Below, piece by piece: positions 27,559 to 36,565 of a DNA stretch of 64,000 bases. Below the pieces are notes generated by a model. That model searched no databases. It was not told where the DNA came from and worked only from the letters and a program-made list of their open reading frames with translations. The stretch's first letter is position 1, and each line of letters opens with the position of its first letter. The stretch is from Ectopseudomonas composti. GTDB lineage: Bacteria; Pseudomonadota; Gammaproteobacteria; Pseudomonadales; Pseudomonadaceae. Both the position numbers and the translations under genes were made by a program. The stretch covers positions 124,001-188,000 of the forward strand of contig NZ_FOWP01000008.1 of assembly GCF_900115475.1 (NCBI RefSeq), in the 5' to 3' direction.

Positions 27559-27619
27559 GTAGCCCTGATGCAATCCGGGGATGGTCTGTTGCACTGTTTC
27601 CGGATTGCATCCGGGCTAC
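27559..27619. repeat. Inverted pair of REP-like palindromes (GGATTGCATCC class)
   Basis: GTAGCCCTGATGCAATCC at 27559-27576 and the inverse CCGGATTGCATCCGGGCTAC at 27600-27619, 44 bp after the receptor stop. Both outer ends carry GTAG. Confidence 0.7.
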
Positions 27620-27625
27620 ATGCCT

Positions 27626-28414
27626 TCAGAGCGGGTCGGAAGCCAGCTCGATCGGCAGCAGGTAACGATCGTCGCCGTATTCGATAGGCAGTTGGTAGCG
27701 ATGCGTGCTCTCCTCGACGGTCTGGCATTCGCCATCGCCCTGGGCCGTGCGTCGTTCGACGCGGGTGTCCTTGAGCAGCAGGTCGCGATAGCCCTGGTTA
27801 CCGATGCGCTCGGTAATGATGACCACCCCCTTGGTTTCGCTGAACTCTCCCGTGCAGTTGGTATCCCACTCGCCCCAGGACAGTGCGACCGGTAACTCTC
27901 CCAGCAGCGGTCGAAGGCGCTGTGCCTCCAGCTCATACAGATGCAGCTGCGTTTTGCTGAAGGGATTCGCCCGCGAACTGTTCTCGCGCGAGATTCGCAG
28001 ACCAAAAGCCAGATCATCCCCACGCAGGCGATAAGGCGCGGTATCGAAGGCCAACCTCGTCACGTAGATCGCATCCCAATCCAACCGATTGGGCTCCACC
28101 AGCCGTGCCACGACCTGCTGCTTGACGCTATCGAGCAGCAGCACTTCAAGATCCGTCTCGCCATGACTGTCGTGCTCTGCACGCACCAGCGGCATCGCGA
28201 TCAAGGTCAGCTCAGGCCGCGCCGGCCAGACCTTGCAAATGCTCTGTTCGGCATCCACCCGATAGCGCCCGCGCTCATCCTCGAGCACCTGACGGGCTGT
28301 ATGGCCCGGGTGAGCCATCTCGATCCAGGTGGGTAGCTGCTGCCGGCAATCATCGGCCTGTGCCAGGCTCGCCAGCAGCAGACCACCAAGGGCTATGGTC
28401 AGTCTCTTTTTCAT
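27626..28414 (-). CDS. Exported protein of unknown function
   Basis: 262 residues with a cleavable signal peptide (MKKRLTIALGGLLLASLAQA, cut near residue 20), so periplasmic or surface. The mature part has four Cys at DDCRQQ, SICKVW, NCTGEF and ECQTVEE, which could form two disulfides. The start ATG 28414 is preceded by GGGAG; an earlier TTG at 28435 is less likely. No family recognised. Confidence 0.75.
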   Translation of the reverse strand: MKKRLTIALGGLLLASLAQADDCRQQLPTWIEMAHPGHTARQVLEDERGRYRVDAEQSICKVWPARPELTLIAMPLVRAEHDSHGETDLEVLLLDSVKQQVVARLVEPNRLDWDAIYVTRLAFDTAPYRLRGDDLAFGLRISRENSSRANPFSKTQLHLYELEAQRLRPLLGELPVALSWGEWDTNCTGEFSETKGVVIITERIGNQGYRDLLLKDTRVERRTAQGDGECQTVEESTHRYQLPIEYGDDRYLLPIELASDPL

Positions 28415-28558
28415 CCTTGAAGCACTCCCGTTCAACGAGCCGCGAGTCTACGCGGCTACCTGCGCACTGCACATGATGGACATCGCGAAACAGCCAGGCG
28501 ATGCGCAGCGCCAACAGGTGCCCGGCACGCGCGTCCTCACGCAAACCGATGTGCCCGC

Positions 28559-28861
28559 TCATGCCCGATACCACAGGCGCATGAAGCCCAGCGCCAACAG
28601 CAGGCCGACCTGGCCCAGCGCCGCGCACAGCGATAGGAAGGAGCGCAGCGTGCCGTTGCTCGCAGCATCCTGGATGCCGGTCAGGGCGTTCCAGAAGCCT
28701 TCCGGCAGCACCATCAGGCTCAGGCTGGCGAGCGGTTTGCCCGTCAGCAGCAGGCCATCGATCAGGTTGAACCAACCGCAGAACATCAAGCCGATGAGGA
28801 TCATCACCGCCACCACCAGACCGAGGCCCAGGCACGCGGAAAACTGCATGAGAAGACGCAT
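28559..28861 (-). CDS. Small membrane protein downstream of creD
   Basis: 100 residues with hydrophobic segments at about 8-30 (CLGLGLVVAVMILIGLMFCGW) and 78-95 (LCAALGQVGLLLALGF). A strong ribosome-binding site (GGAGGT) precedes the ATG. It follows the creD stop by 48 bp on the same strand, so co-transcription with creD and CreBC control are likely. No family known to me. Confidence 0.78.
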   Translation of the reverse strand: MRLLMQFSACLGLGLVVAVMILIGLMFCGWFNLIDGLLLTGKPLASLSLMVLPEGFWNALTGIQDAASNGTLRSFLSLCAALGQVGLLLALGFMRLWYRA

Positions 28862-28909
28862 GGGATTACCTCCAGAGAAGGGGCGCGGCTCCCGCCGCGC
28901 CGTTCGGAT

Positions 28910-30253
28910 TCAGGCTTGCGGAGCGCTACGGCCGACGCCGTACCAGTCCAGTTTGCGGGTCAGCACCATCACGCTACCGAGCACGCCGAACACCAGCAGC
29001 GAGCCCATCAGCAAGGCGTAGTCCTCGGCGTTGAGCAGGCCGTAGAGCATGGCGTACAGGGCTGCCAGCAAGGCGCCGAAGCCCAGCCCGCGCCGCCAGC
29101 TGTGCAACACGAAGCTGACGTAGAAGCCGATCAGGCCGACGCAGGCGCTGGCCGAGAGCAAATAGGCCAGGGCGAACTCCAGATGCTCGGACAGCGACAA
29201 GAGCAGCAGGTAGAACAGCGCCAGCGACAGACCGACCAGAGCGTACTGCACCGGGTGCACGGCCAGGCGCTTGAGCACTTCGAAGAGGAAGAAGGTGGCG
29301 AAGGTCAGGGCGATGAACAGCAGCGCATATTTGATCGCACGGTCGGTCTTCAGGTACTGATCGACCGGGTCGACGAAACTGACCCCGAAGTTGCGGCCGA
29401 ACAGCCCCTGGCAACGATCACCGCCTACGCAGTCGCGCAGTGCCTCTTCCAGGTTGGTGGCGAAGAAGCTGGTCTGCCACTCAGCAGTGAAGCCTGCGGC
29501 GCTGATCTCGCGGCTGCTCGGCAGGTATTCACCGACGAAACTCGGGTGCGGCCAGTCGGAGTTCAGCTTGACCCGGCTGTCACGCCCAACCGGCACCACC
29601 GAGAGCTGCTCGGTGCCCTGTAGTTTGAGGTCGAAGGCAAATTCCAGTGTTTGCCCACCCTGCGCATCCAGAGCGGGAAGCGGTGCATGCACGCCAGCGC
29701 CGAAGTTATCGTCACCGCTACCCGGCGCGAAACTCAGGGTCTGACCATTCAGGCGCAGCTGCAGGTCGTTGCTGATGCCACGGATATCGCTGATGCCGAC
29801 CGAGAGAAAGGGTTTCTCGAAGCGGTAGAAGCCCAGGTCGTCGCCCAGCCCCATACGCGCCGGCAGGCGGAATTGGCCGCTGACCTGGCTGTCGCTGCGG
29901 TACAGGCGCGCTTCATAGATGCCACGGGCGCGCAGTTCGGTGCCGACCTGCCCTTCGAGCACGAAGCGCTCCGGCAGGAAATACAGACGGCCGCGACGCT
30001 GACGCTCCTCGCTATAGCGCTCGCCGGTCTTCTCGTTGGTCTTCCACTCATGCGTGGTCTTGATATAGGGCAGCACCAGGATCGGTCCGGTGATCTGCTG
30101 GCGGTAGCTGGAACTGCGGGCGATATCCTGCAGCACCTCGTAGCGCATGCCTTGGCGCTCGTCGACCAGGCCATCGATCATCAGCAGGGGAATCATCAGC
30201 AGCAATATCAGCAGGGCAATGGCGCCCAACTTGAAGCCCAGGGTGCGGGTCAT
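28910..30253 (-). CDS. creD: Inner-membrane protein CreD
   Basis: 447 residues from ATG 30253 (MTRTLGFKLGAIALLI). One N-terminal helix (9-28), a large periplasmic domain (about 40-320), then five to six helices (LFIALTFATFFLFEVL, ALVGLSLALFYLLLLSLS and so on), the CreD topology. Member of the CreBC regulon; linked to colicin E2 tolerance in E. coli and to cell-wall-stress and beta-lactam responses in Pseudomonas. Here it is about 5 kb from creBC, with three unrelated genes in between. No clear TTCAC-N6-TTCAC tag was found upstream. Confidence 0.93.
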   Translation of the reverse strand: MTRTLGFKLGAIALLILLLMIPLLMIDGLVDERQGMRYEVLQDIARSSSYRQQITGPILVLPYIKTTHEWKTNEKTGERYSEERQRRGRLYFLPERFVLEGQVGTELRARGIYEARLYRSDSQVSGQFRLPARMGLGDDLGFYRFEKPFLSVGISDIRGISNDLQLRLNGQTLSFAPGSGDDNFGAGVHAPLPALDAQGGQTLEFAFDLKLQGTEQLSVVPVGRDSRVKLNSDWPHPSFVGEYLPSSREISAAGFTAEWQTSFFATNLEEALRDCVGGDRCQGLFGRNFGVSFVDPVDQYLKTDRAIKYALLFIALTFATFFLFEVLKRLAVHPVQYALVGLSLALFYLLLLSLSEHLEFALAYLLSASACVGLIGFYVSFVLHSWRRGLGFGALLAALYAMLYGLLNAEDYALLMGSLLVFGVLGSVMVLTRKLDWYGVGRSAPQA

Positions 30254-30354
30254 GGTACGGCTCTCCGTAGCGAGTGAAGGTACGGCAGAGTCTGGGCAGC
30301 TACGGTGGCAGGCGTGTGGGATGAGCGTGGAGATTGTGTGGAGAATGGGTGAAA

Positions 30355-30385
30355 GAGAAAGGGCGCCGATTGAGGGCGCCCTTTC
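30355..30385 (-). terminator. Hairpin terminator of the tandem-repeat protein gene
   Basis: AAAGGGCGCC (30358-30367), 7-nt loop, GGCGCCCTTT (30375-30384): perfect 10-bp stem about 50 bp after the stop at 30433. The minus-strand tail is TCTCTTTC, pyrimidine-rich but with no long T run. Confidence 0.75.
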
Positions 30386-30432
30386 TAACTGCAATGCGGC
30401 ATAAGACTACTCCCGCGTGATGGAAGACCGAA

Positions 30433-30894
30433 TTAGCTGATACGGCTGGCACCCACGCGGTCGGCACCATCTTCGGCTACACGGTTCAGGCCTACGCGAT
30501 CTGCGCCACCTTCTGCTACGCGGTTCAGGCCAACGCGGTCAGCGCCACCTTCGGCAACACGGTTCAGACCAACGCGGTCAGCACCACCTTCTGCAACACG
30601 ATTCAGACCAACGCGATCAGCGCCACCTTCTGCAACACGATTCAGACCAACGCGATCAGCGCCACCTTCTGCAACACGGTTCGGGCCAACACGATCAGCG
30701 CCATCTTCGGCTACGCGGAAACGCTCCAGCGTACGCTCGGCACCGCCTTCGGCTACACGGTTTACACCGACGCGGTCTGCACCATCTTCAGCGACTACAG
30801 GGGCTGCAGACTGTTGAGCGTTGATCTGCGGCAGGGCGAAAGCACTGGCGGACAGGGCGGCAATAACGAGGCTGGCGAGGATTTGCTTTTTCAT
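30433..30894 (-). CDS. Secreted protein made of 13-residue tandem repeats
   Basis: 153 residues. Signal peptide 1-20 (MKKQILASLVIAALSASAFA). After a short linker come nine units of consensus VAEGGADRVGLNR. Units 1, 3 and 9 read VAEDGADRV, unit 2 is degenerate (VAEGGAERTLERFR, 14 residues), and units 4-8 are identical in protein. No Cys and almost no hydrophobic core, so a filamentous or disordered chain is likely. Strong site AGGAG before the ATG and a hairpin terminator after the stop suggest a stand-alone, well-expressed gene. No function is known to me. Confidence 0.85.
   Translation of the reverse strand: MKKQILASLVIAALSASAFALPQINAQQSAAPVVAEDGADRVGVNRVAEGGAERTLERFRVAEDGADRVGPNRVAEGGADRVGLNRVAEGGADRVGLNRVAEGGADRVGLNRVAEGGADRVGLNRVAEGGADRVGLNRVAEDGADRVGASRIS
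30465..30800 (-). repeat. 39-bp coding tandem repeats
   Basis: About nine head-to-tail units of 39 bp (13 codons) inside the secreted repeat protein, minus strand. Neighbouring units differ by few, mostly synonymous, changes, which suggests recent expansion or gene conversion. Confidence 0.9.
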
Positions 30895-31109
30895 GTTCGT
30901 TCTCCTGAGTGGGTAAGTAACTGGCTACGGTTGCCATGTTACGCACGCCCCAGAACGGCAAAAGGCACATCTCGGGATAGTGACCATCGACGCCATCGAT
31001 ACCTGGAAAAGCGCTTATCGATCAGACAGATAGTTGCCACGATCACTCGCACAGCGCCGCCCTCGCCTTCCGTCTACTCTGTGCGGTTGCGGGTGAACGG
31101 CACTGGCAT

Positions 31110-31125
31110 CTGTATAAAAAACCAG
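31110..31125 (+). promoter_or_regulatory. LexA box upstream of the FAN1-helicase operon
   Basis: CTGTATAAAAAACCAG: CTG-N10-CAG with an A/T-rich core, as in the gammaproteobacterial LexA consensus CTGTATATATATACAG. Centre is about 22 bp before the nuclease ATG, so LexA would block transcription directly. Confidence 0.75.
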
Positions 31126-31139
31126 TAAAACTTCGCAGC

Positions 31140-32771
31140 ATGCTCAGCCTCGACGCCCCTGAACTCTATTACCTGGCCAACTTCCGCAAGGCCCTCGCCT
31201 GGCTCGACACCCATCACCGCGAACTGATGGATGGCGCCGAGCGCGCCTTCCTCGCGGATTTTCCCCAACTCCCCCTGCCTGCCCAGGCGCTGCTGGTACG
31301 CCTGGTGATGCGCAAGGGCGTGCACTTTCGCGTGAGTAAGCTGCGCTATGCCGAGATTGGCGATATCCCGACCGCTGCCGCGCCCTTGCTGGAACTAGGC
31401 TGGCTTATCGACTGCGCCGCACTGAGCTTCGACGAACTGGGCGCTCTGCTGCTCAAGGACGAACTAGCCGCACATTTCGCCAACGACCTGCCGCGCGGGC
31501 CGTTGAAAAAAAGCGCAGTGCTCGACCACCTACGCGAACTGCACAGCGAACCGCGCAGCCTCACCGACTGGTGCCCGCAACTGGACGAGCGCCTGCTGAG
31601 CCTGGCCATCGGCCCGCTGTGCGACCGCCTGCGCCTGATGTTCTTCGGCAACCTGGCGCAGGACTGGTCGGAGTTCGTGCTGGCCGACCTGGGAATATTC
31701 CGCTACGAGCAGGTGCCGATCACCCCTGGCTCGCGCGGTTTTCGCAGCCGCCAGGACGTGGACGACTACCTGCACCTGCGCACTTGCCGTGACGCCTTCG
31801 AGGCCGGCTTGGCAGTCACCGAGGTGCTGCAGCACCTCGGTGATTTCTCCAGCGACAGCCCGCATATCGGCGAACGCCACCAGCGCCTGCTGCTGCAATT
31901 GGCGCAGCATCTGGAGCGCGCTGGCGAGCTGGACTCGGCGCTGGCGCTATACCGCGACACCCGTGCGGTGGGTTCACGCCAGCGGCAGATTCGCGTGTTG
32001 GAGCGCCTGGGCCAAGATGCCGAAGCGCTAGCCTTGGCCGAGCAGGTAATAGCAGCACCGCACAATGCCGAAGAGGCGCAACTGGCCGAACGGGCGCGCA
32101 CTCGCCTGCGCAAACGCCTCGGTCTGCCAGCAGCGGCCAAGGCGGCGAAACTGATCGAGGATCGTCTCGACCTGCGCCTGCCGCGCGCCGCCAGCGTCGA
32201 GCTGGCCGTGGCCATGCACCTGGCCGAACCCGACGCGCCGGTGTATTACGTGGAGAACACGCTGATCTGCGGGCTGTTCGGCCTGCTCTGCTGGAAGGCG
32301 ATTTTCGCCCCGCTGCCCGGCGCTTTCTTCCACCCCTTCCACACCGGCCCGGTGGATCTGCACCGCGCCGACTTCCACGCCCGCCGCAGCGAGCTGTTCG
32401 CCGCCTGCATGGCGCGTCTGGAGGATGGAAGTTACATCGAGGCCATGCGCCGCACCCACTCTGAGAAATTCGGTATCCAGTCGCCCTTCGTGTTCTGGGA
32501 GCTGCTCGACGCCGAGCGCCTGGAGCAAGCGCTGGTCTGCCTGCCGCCGGAGCACCTGGCCGCCTGGTTCCGCCGCCTGCTGGGCGACATCCGCGAGAAC
32601 CGCGCCGGCATGCCTGACCTGATCCAGTTCTGGCCCAGTGAGGCGCGCTACCGGATGATCGAAGTGAAAGGCCCCGGCGACCGCCTGCAGGACAACCAGA
32701 AACGCTGGCTGACCTTCTGCGCCGAGCACGGCATGCCGGTCAGCGTCTGTTACGTGGAGTGGGCCGAGTGA
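31140..32771 (+). CDS. FAN1-like structure-specific nuclease (VRR-NUC domain)
   Basis: 543 residues, close to the size of the bacterial FAN1 studied in P. aeruginosa. N-terminal SAP-like helical region, TPR-like middle (LERAGELDSALALYRDT), C-terminal VRR-NUC domain with the active-site set PD (MPDLIQFWPSE, near 491), E-x-K (IEVKGPG, near 507) and Q (LQDNQKRW). Cuts branched DNA and unhooks interstrand crosslinks. No clear ribosome-binding site at ATG 31140; the leader may be very short. The stop overlaps the helicase start (GTGA). Confidence 0.92.
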   Translation: MLSLDAPELYYLANFRKALAWLDTHHRELMDGAERAFLADFPQLPLPAQALLVRLVMRKGVHFRVSKLRYAEIGDIPTAAAPLLELGWLIDCAALSFDELGALLLKDELAAHFANDLPRGPLKKSAVLDHLRELHSEPRSLTDWCPQLDERLLSLAIGPLCDRLRLMFFGNLAQDWSEFVLADLGIFRYEQVPITPGSRGFRSRQDVDDYLHLRTCRDAFEAGLAVTEVLQHLGDFSSDSPHIGERHQRLLLQLAQHLERAGELDSALALYRDTRAVGSRQRQIRVLERLGQDAEALALAEQVIAAPHNAEEAQLAERARTRLRKRLGLPAAAKAAKLIEDRLDLRLPRAASVELAVAMHLAEPDAPVYYVENTLICGLFGLLCWKAIFAPLPGAFFHPFHTGPVDLHRADFHARRSELFAACMARLEDGSYIEAMRRTHSEKFGIQSPFVFWELLDAERLEQALVCLPPEHLAAWFRRLLGDIRENRAGMPDLIQFWPSEARYRMIEVKGPGDRLQDNQKRWLTFCAEHGMPVSVCYVEWAE

Positions 32772-35056
32772 GCCTGCGCATCGCCGTGCGCGAGCTGTGC
32801 GAGTTCACCGCCAAGGAAGGTGACCTCGACCTGCGCTTCACACCCTCACCCACCGCGCAGGAAGGTATGGCAGGGCACGCCACGGTGGTGGCCCGGCGCG
32901 GCCCGGATTACGTCTCCGAGCTGCCACTGATAGGCGAGTTCGAAGGGCTGACGGTCAGCGGCCGCGCCGATGGCTTCGACCCCGAATTTCGCCTGCTGGA
33001 AGAGATCAAGACCCACCGTGGTGACATCTCGCGCATCCCGGCCAACCACCGCCTGCTGCACTGGGCGCAGGTGAAGATCTACGGCTGGCTGCTGTGCCAG
33101 GAACTCGGCTTCGAGGAACTGGATCTGGCGGTGGTCTACTTCAACGTCATGACCCAGCAGGAAACGGTGTTCCGCGAGCGCCACAGCGCCGCCTCGCTGG
33201 CCGACTTCTTCGCCCTGCACTGCCGCCGTTACATCGAATGGGCGCGGCAGGAACAGGCGCATCAGCACGCACGTAACCAGGCATTGGAAGCGCTGGAGTT
33301 CCCCTATGGCGAATTTCGTCATGGCCAACGGCAACTGGCCGAAGCCGTGTACCGCGCCGCACGTGACGGCCACTACCTGCTGGCGCAGGCCACCACCGGC
33401 ATCGGCAAAACCCTCGGCACCCTGTTCCCGCAGCTCAAGGCCATGCCCGGCCAACAGCTCGACCGCCTGTTCTTCCTCAGCGCCAAGACGCCAGGCCGAC
33501 GCCTGGCACTGGATGCCCTGCGACGCCTGCGCGAGCCGGACACGCCGCTGCGCGTGCTGGAGCACGTGGCCCGCGATAAGGCTTGCGAGCACCCGAGCAA
33601 AGCCTGCCATGGCGACTCCTGCCCGCTGGCCAAGGGCTTCTACGACCGCCTGCCGGCAGCACGCAGCGCGGCGCTCAAGGAGCGCTGGCTGGATCAGAAA
33701 GCCGTGCGCAATATCGCCATCGCCCACGGCGTGTGCCCCTACTACCTGAGCCAGGAACTATGCCGCTGGAGCGACGTGGTGGTGGGCGACTACAACTACT
33801 ACTTCGACCTCGGCGCCCTGCTGCACAGCCTGACGCTGATCAACCAGTGGCGCGTCTGCCTGCTGGTGGACGAAGCGCACAACCTGGTGGAACGCGGGCG
33901 CGGCATGTACAGCGCCGAGCTGGATCAGGCGCGTTTCAAGGCCATGTGCCGCGACGCGCCGAAGCGTCTGAAGAGCGTGCTGGAACGAGTCGACCGCCAC
34001 TGGGATCAACTGCACCGCGAGCAGGAGGTGCCCTACCAGGTCTACCCGCTGGCGCCGGACTTGCTGTTGGCCGCTCTGGGCAAGGCCGTCAGCGCGATCA
34101 CCGACCTGCTCACCGACCAGCCCGAAGGCAATGGCGGCGAGCTGCTCAGTTTCTATCTCGACGCCATGCTGTTCTGCCGCCTGGCGGAAAGCTTCGGCCC
34201 GCACTCGCTGTTCGACATCAACCGAGATGAAGCCGGCAACGGGCGCAGCTATTCCACCCTGTGCATCCGCAATATCCTGCCGGCGCCCTTCCTCGGCCCG
34301 CGCTTCGAGGAGGCCCACAGCGCCACGCTGTTCTCCGCCACCCTCAGCCCCAGCCACTACTACCTAGACCTGCTCGGCCTGCCGGAGGAGACCCAATGCG
34401 TGGACGTCGCCTCGCCGTTCAGCGCCGAACAACTGCACGTACAGGTGGTGCGCAACCTGTCTACCCGCTACCAGCACCGCGACGCCTCGCTGGCGCCGAT
34501 CTGCCAATTGATGGCGCGCCAGTACGCCGAACGCCCCGGCAACTACCTGGCCTTCTTCAGCAGCTATCAGTATCTGGAACAGGTGCTGCAGCAACTGCGC
34601 CGCGAGCACCCGCAGATTCCGGTATGGACGCAGTCACGGCAGATGGACGAGGCAGCGCGCCAGGGCTTTATCGAACGCTTCCAGATCGGCGGCCGCGGCA
34701 TCGGCTTCGCCGTGCTCGGCGGTGTATTCGGCGAGGGCGTTGACCTACCTGGCGAACGCCTGATCGGCGCCTTCGTCGCCACCCTCGGCCTGGCCCAGCT
34801 CAACCCCATCAACGAAGAAATCCGCCAACGCATGGACACCCTGTTCGGCAATGGCTACGACTACACCTACCTCTACCCCGGTCTACAGAAAGTGGTGCAG
34901 GCCGCTGGCCGGGTGATCCGCACGCCAGAAGACCAGGGCGTGCTCTACCTGATCGACGACCGCTTCGCCCGCCCGGAAGTACGCAAACTGCTACCGACCT
35001 GGTGGCAGGTGGAGCTGCTGCGTTTGCCGCTCCAGGCACCGTTGCTGGAAAGCTGA
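32768..35056 (+). CDS. XPD/DinG-like helicase with N-terminal PD-(D/E)XK domain
   Basis: 762 residues from GTG 32768, which overlaps the preceding stop as GTGA; an in-frame GTG at 32759 is less likely. The N-terminal 160 residues form a RecB/Cas4-like nuclease-type fold (GRADGFD...LEEIKTHRGD). Superfamily 2 helicase follows: Walker A TTGIGKT near 210, four Cys near 273, 280, 284 and 322 for the Fe-S cluster, DEAH near 368 (LLVDEAHNL), motif VI QAAGRVIR near 711. XPD/DinG enzymes move 5'-3'. Paired with FAN1 under a LexA box. Confidence 0.92.
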   Translation: MSLRIAVRELCEFTAKEGDLDLRFTPSPTAQEGMAGHATVVARRGPDYVSELPLIGEFEGLTVSGRADGFDPEFRLLEEIKTHRGDISRIPANHRLLHWAQVKIYGWLLCQELGFEELDLAVVYFNVMTQQETVFRERHSAASLADFFALHCRRYIEWARQEQAHQHARNQALEALEFPYGEFRHGQRQLAEAVYRAARDGHYLLAQATTGIGKTLGTLFPQLKAMPGQQLDRLFFLSAKTPGRRLALDALRRLREPDTPLRVLEHVARDKACEHPSKACHGDSCPLAKGFYDRLPAARSAALKERWLDQKAVRNIAIAHGVCPYYLSQELCRWSDVVVGDYNYYFDLGALLHSLTLINQWRVCLLVDEAHNLVERGRGMYSAELDQARFKAMCRDAPKRLKSVLERVDRHWDQLHREQEVPYQVYPLAPDLLLAALGKAVSAITDLLTDQPEGNGGELLSFYLDAMLFCRLAESFGPHSLFDINRDEAGNGRSYSTLCIRNILPAPFLGPRFEEAHSATLFSATLSPSHYYLDLLGLPEETQCVDVASPFSAEQLHVQVVRNLSTRYQHRDASLAPICQLMARQYAERPGNYLAFFSSYQYLEQVLQQLRREHPQIPVWTQSRQMDEAARQGFIERFQIGGRGIGFAVLGGVFGEGVDLPGERLIGAFVATLGLAQLNPINEEIRQRMDTLFGNGYDYTYLYPGLQKVVQAAGRVIRTPEDQGVLYLIDDRFARPEVRKLLPTWWQVELLRLPLQAPLLES

Positions 35057-35063
35057 AAAACGC

Positions 35064-35123
35064 GGTGCGCACGGCGCACCCTACGGGAACCGCGGCGCTA
35101 TTGTAGGGTGCGCCGCGCGCACC
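35064..35123. repeat. Inverted pair of REP-like palindromes (GGTGCGC class)
   Basis: GGTGCGCACGGCGCACCC-TAC at 35064-35084 and the inverse GTAGGGTGCGCCGCGCGCAC-C at 35103-35123. They fill nearly the whole gap between the convergent helicase and creC genes. Confidence 0.75.
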
Positions 35124-35136
35124 ATTGCCCGAAGGC

Positions 35137-36561
35137 TCAAGCGACTGGCAGCTTCAGCGTCACTTCAACACCGTTATCGACATTACGGATGTGCAGCGAA
35201 CCACCGTGCAGATCAACCACCTCCTGCACGAAATTAAGACCGAGGCCGGTGCTCTTGCGGCCGCCATTAGGGCGTGGCAGGGAGTAGAAGCGTTCGGTCA
35301 GGCGCGCCAGGGCGTAATCGGGGATGGCTTCGCCTTGGTTGAACAAGCGTAGCACGATGCGCTCGCCGTGGCGTTCGGCGACGAGGCGGATAGTCCCGTC
35401 GGACGGGGTGAAGTCAAGTGCGTTATCCAGCAGGTTGGCCAATGCCTGACGCAGCAGGAAGCGTTCGCCGCGCAGGCTGAGACCGGCTGGCAGCGCCTGT
35501 TCGATCTGCAGGTTGGCAGCGGTGATACGCGCCTGCTGCGCTTGCAGCAGTTCGTCCACCAGCGCCGCCAGCGGCACGCTCACTCGCTCCTCGAGGCCCT
35601 GACGCTGTTCCACCTGGGCCAGGTGCAGCATACGTTCGATGAGGTTCTGCAGGCGCGCGCTTTCCTGCTGGATATTGGCCACGAAGCGCTGGCGCTGTTC
35701 GGTGGGCATGTCGCCGTCGAGCAGTTCAGCGGCGCCACGGATGGCCGCCAGCGGGCTCTTCAGTTCGTGGGTCAGGGTGTGCACGTAGCGCTCGACATAG
35801 GCTTTGCCTTCCAGCTCGGTGCGCATGCGCTCGACCGCCACAGCCAGTTGCCCGAGTTCGCCGCCGCGCACAGCGGGCATCTCGGCGCGTTGGCCCTCGC
35901 TGACGGCCTGGGCGTAGCGAGTGAGCTTGCCCAGCGCAGCGCTGAGCCACCAGGACAACCCCGCGCCAATCAACAGACCAAGGCCGATCAACCCGGCACC
36001 GAGCCAGCCGAGGCGCGTCTGCGAGCGCTCGATATAAGGCTGCAGGGTGCGGTTGGGTTTGGCCACCGAGACCACGCCGATGATGCGCTCGCCATCCTTG
36101 ATCGGCGCGGCGACATACATAACCGAGGAGTCGGGGTCGTTCGGGTCTTCGCGGGTCGAGCGCGCGCCGTACTGGCCACGCAGAGTCAGCAGCACATCAT
36201 TCCAACGCGAGTAGTCCTGGCCAATGGCCTGGCCGGTGGAGTCGAGCAGGACGATGCCATGGGCATCGGTGACGTAGATACGGTGATTGACCTCGGCCTT
36301 GGTCAGCCCCCAGATGCTCGCCTGCGGCTGGCGTCGGCCATAGGCCTCCAGCGCATCGTTCAGGCGGCCCTGCCCCAGAGAGCCGGCCTTGACCTCGTCA
36401 CGCAGGATCTCGGCCAGCAGATTGGCGGTATCGACCAGCGTCTCCTCGGTGCTCTGGCGCACGCCGGGGCGAATCTCGTCCATCACCGTGCTCAGCACGA
36501 ACCAACCGGCCAGGCCGACAAAGAGGAAGTAGACGAGAAAAATGCGTACGCCCAGCGGCAT
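35137..36561 (-). CDS. creC: Sensor histidine kinase CreC
   Basis: 474 residues from ATG 36561 (MPLGVRIFLVYFLFVGLAGWF). Two membrane helices (about 6-27 and 182-203) flank a periplasmic sensor with VMYVAAPIKDGERIIGVVS. HAMP follows, then HisKA (LTHELKSPLAAIRG, phospho-His near residue 266) and HATPase (LANLLDNALDFTPSDG, STGLGLNFVQEV). Starts 4 bp after creB. Signals are thought to be loss of PBP4 activity or carbon source. Confidence 0.93.
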   Translation of the reverse strand: MPLGVRIFLVYFLFVGLAGWFVLSTVMDEIRPGVRQSTEETLVDTANLLAEILRDEVKAGSLGQGRLNDALEAYGRRQPQASIWGLTKAEVNHRIYVTDAHGIVLLDSTGQAIGQDYSRWNDVLLTLRGQYGARSTREDPNDPDSSVMYVAAPIKDGERIIGVVSVAKPNRTLQPYIERSQTRLGWLGAGLIGLGLLIGAGLSWWLSAALGKLTRYAQAVSEGQRAEMPAVRGGELGQLAVAVERMRTELEGKAYVERYVHTLTHELKSPLAAIRGAAELLDGDMPTEQRQRFVANIQQESARLQNLIERMLHLAQVEQRQGLEERVSVPLAALVDELLQAQQARITAANLQIEQALPAGLSLRGERFLLRQALANLLDNALDFTPSDGTIRLVAERHGERIVLRLFNQGEAIPDYALARLTERFYSLPRPNGGRKSTGLGLNFVQEVVDLHGGSLHIRNVDNGVEVTLKLPVA

Positions 36562-36565
36562 AGCT

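Noticed and set aside
30254..30432. CreB-binding tag TTCAC-N6-TTCAC upstream of creD
   Set aside because: Only single GTGAA words were found, not the spaced pair, on either strand.
30465..30800. CRISPR-like array
   Set aside because: 39-bp units are contiguous without spacers, in frame, and follow a signal peptide; this is a coding tandem repeat.
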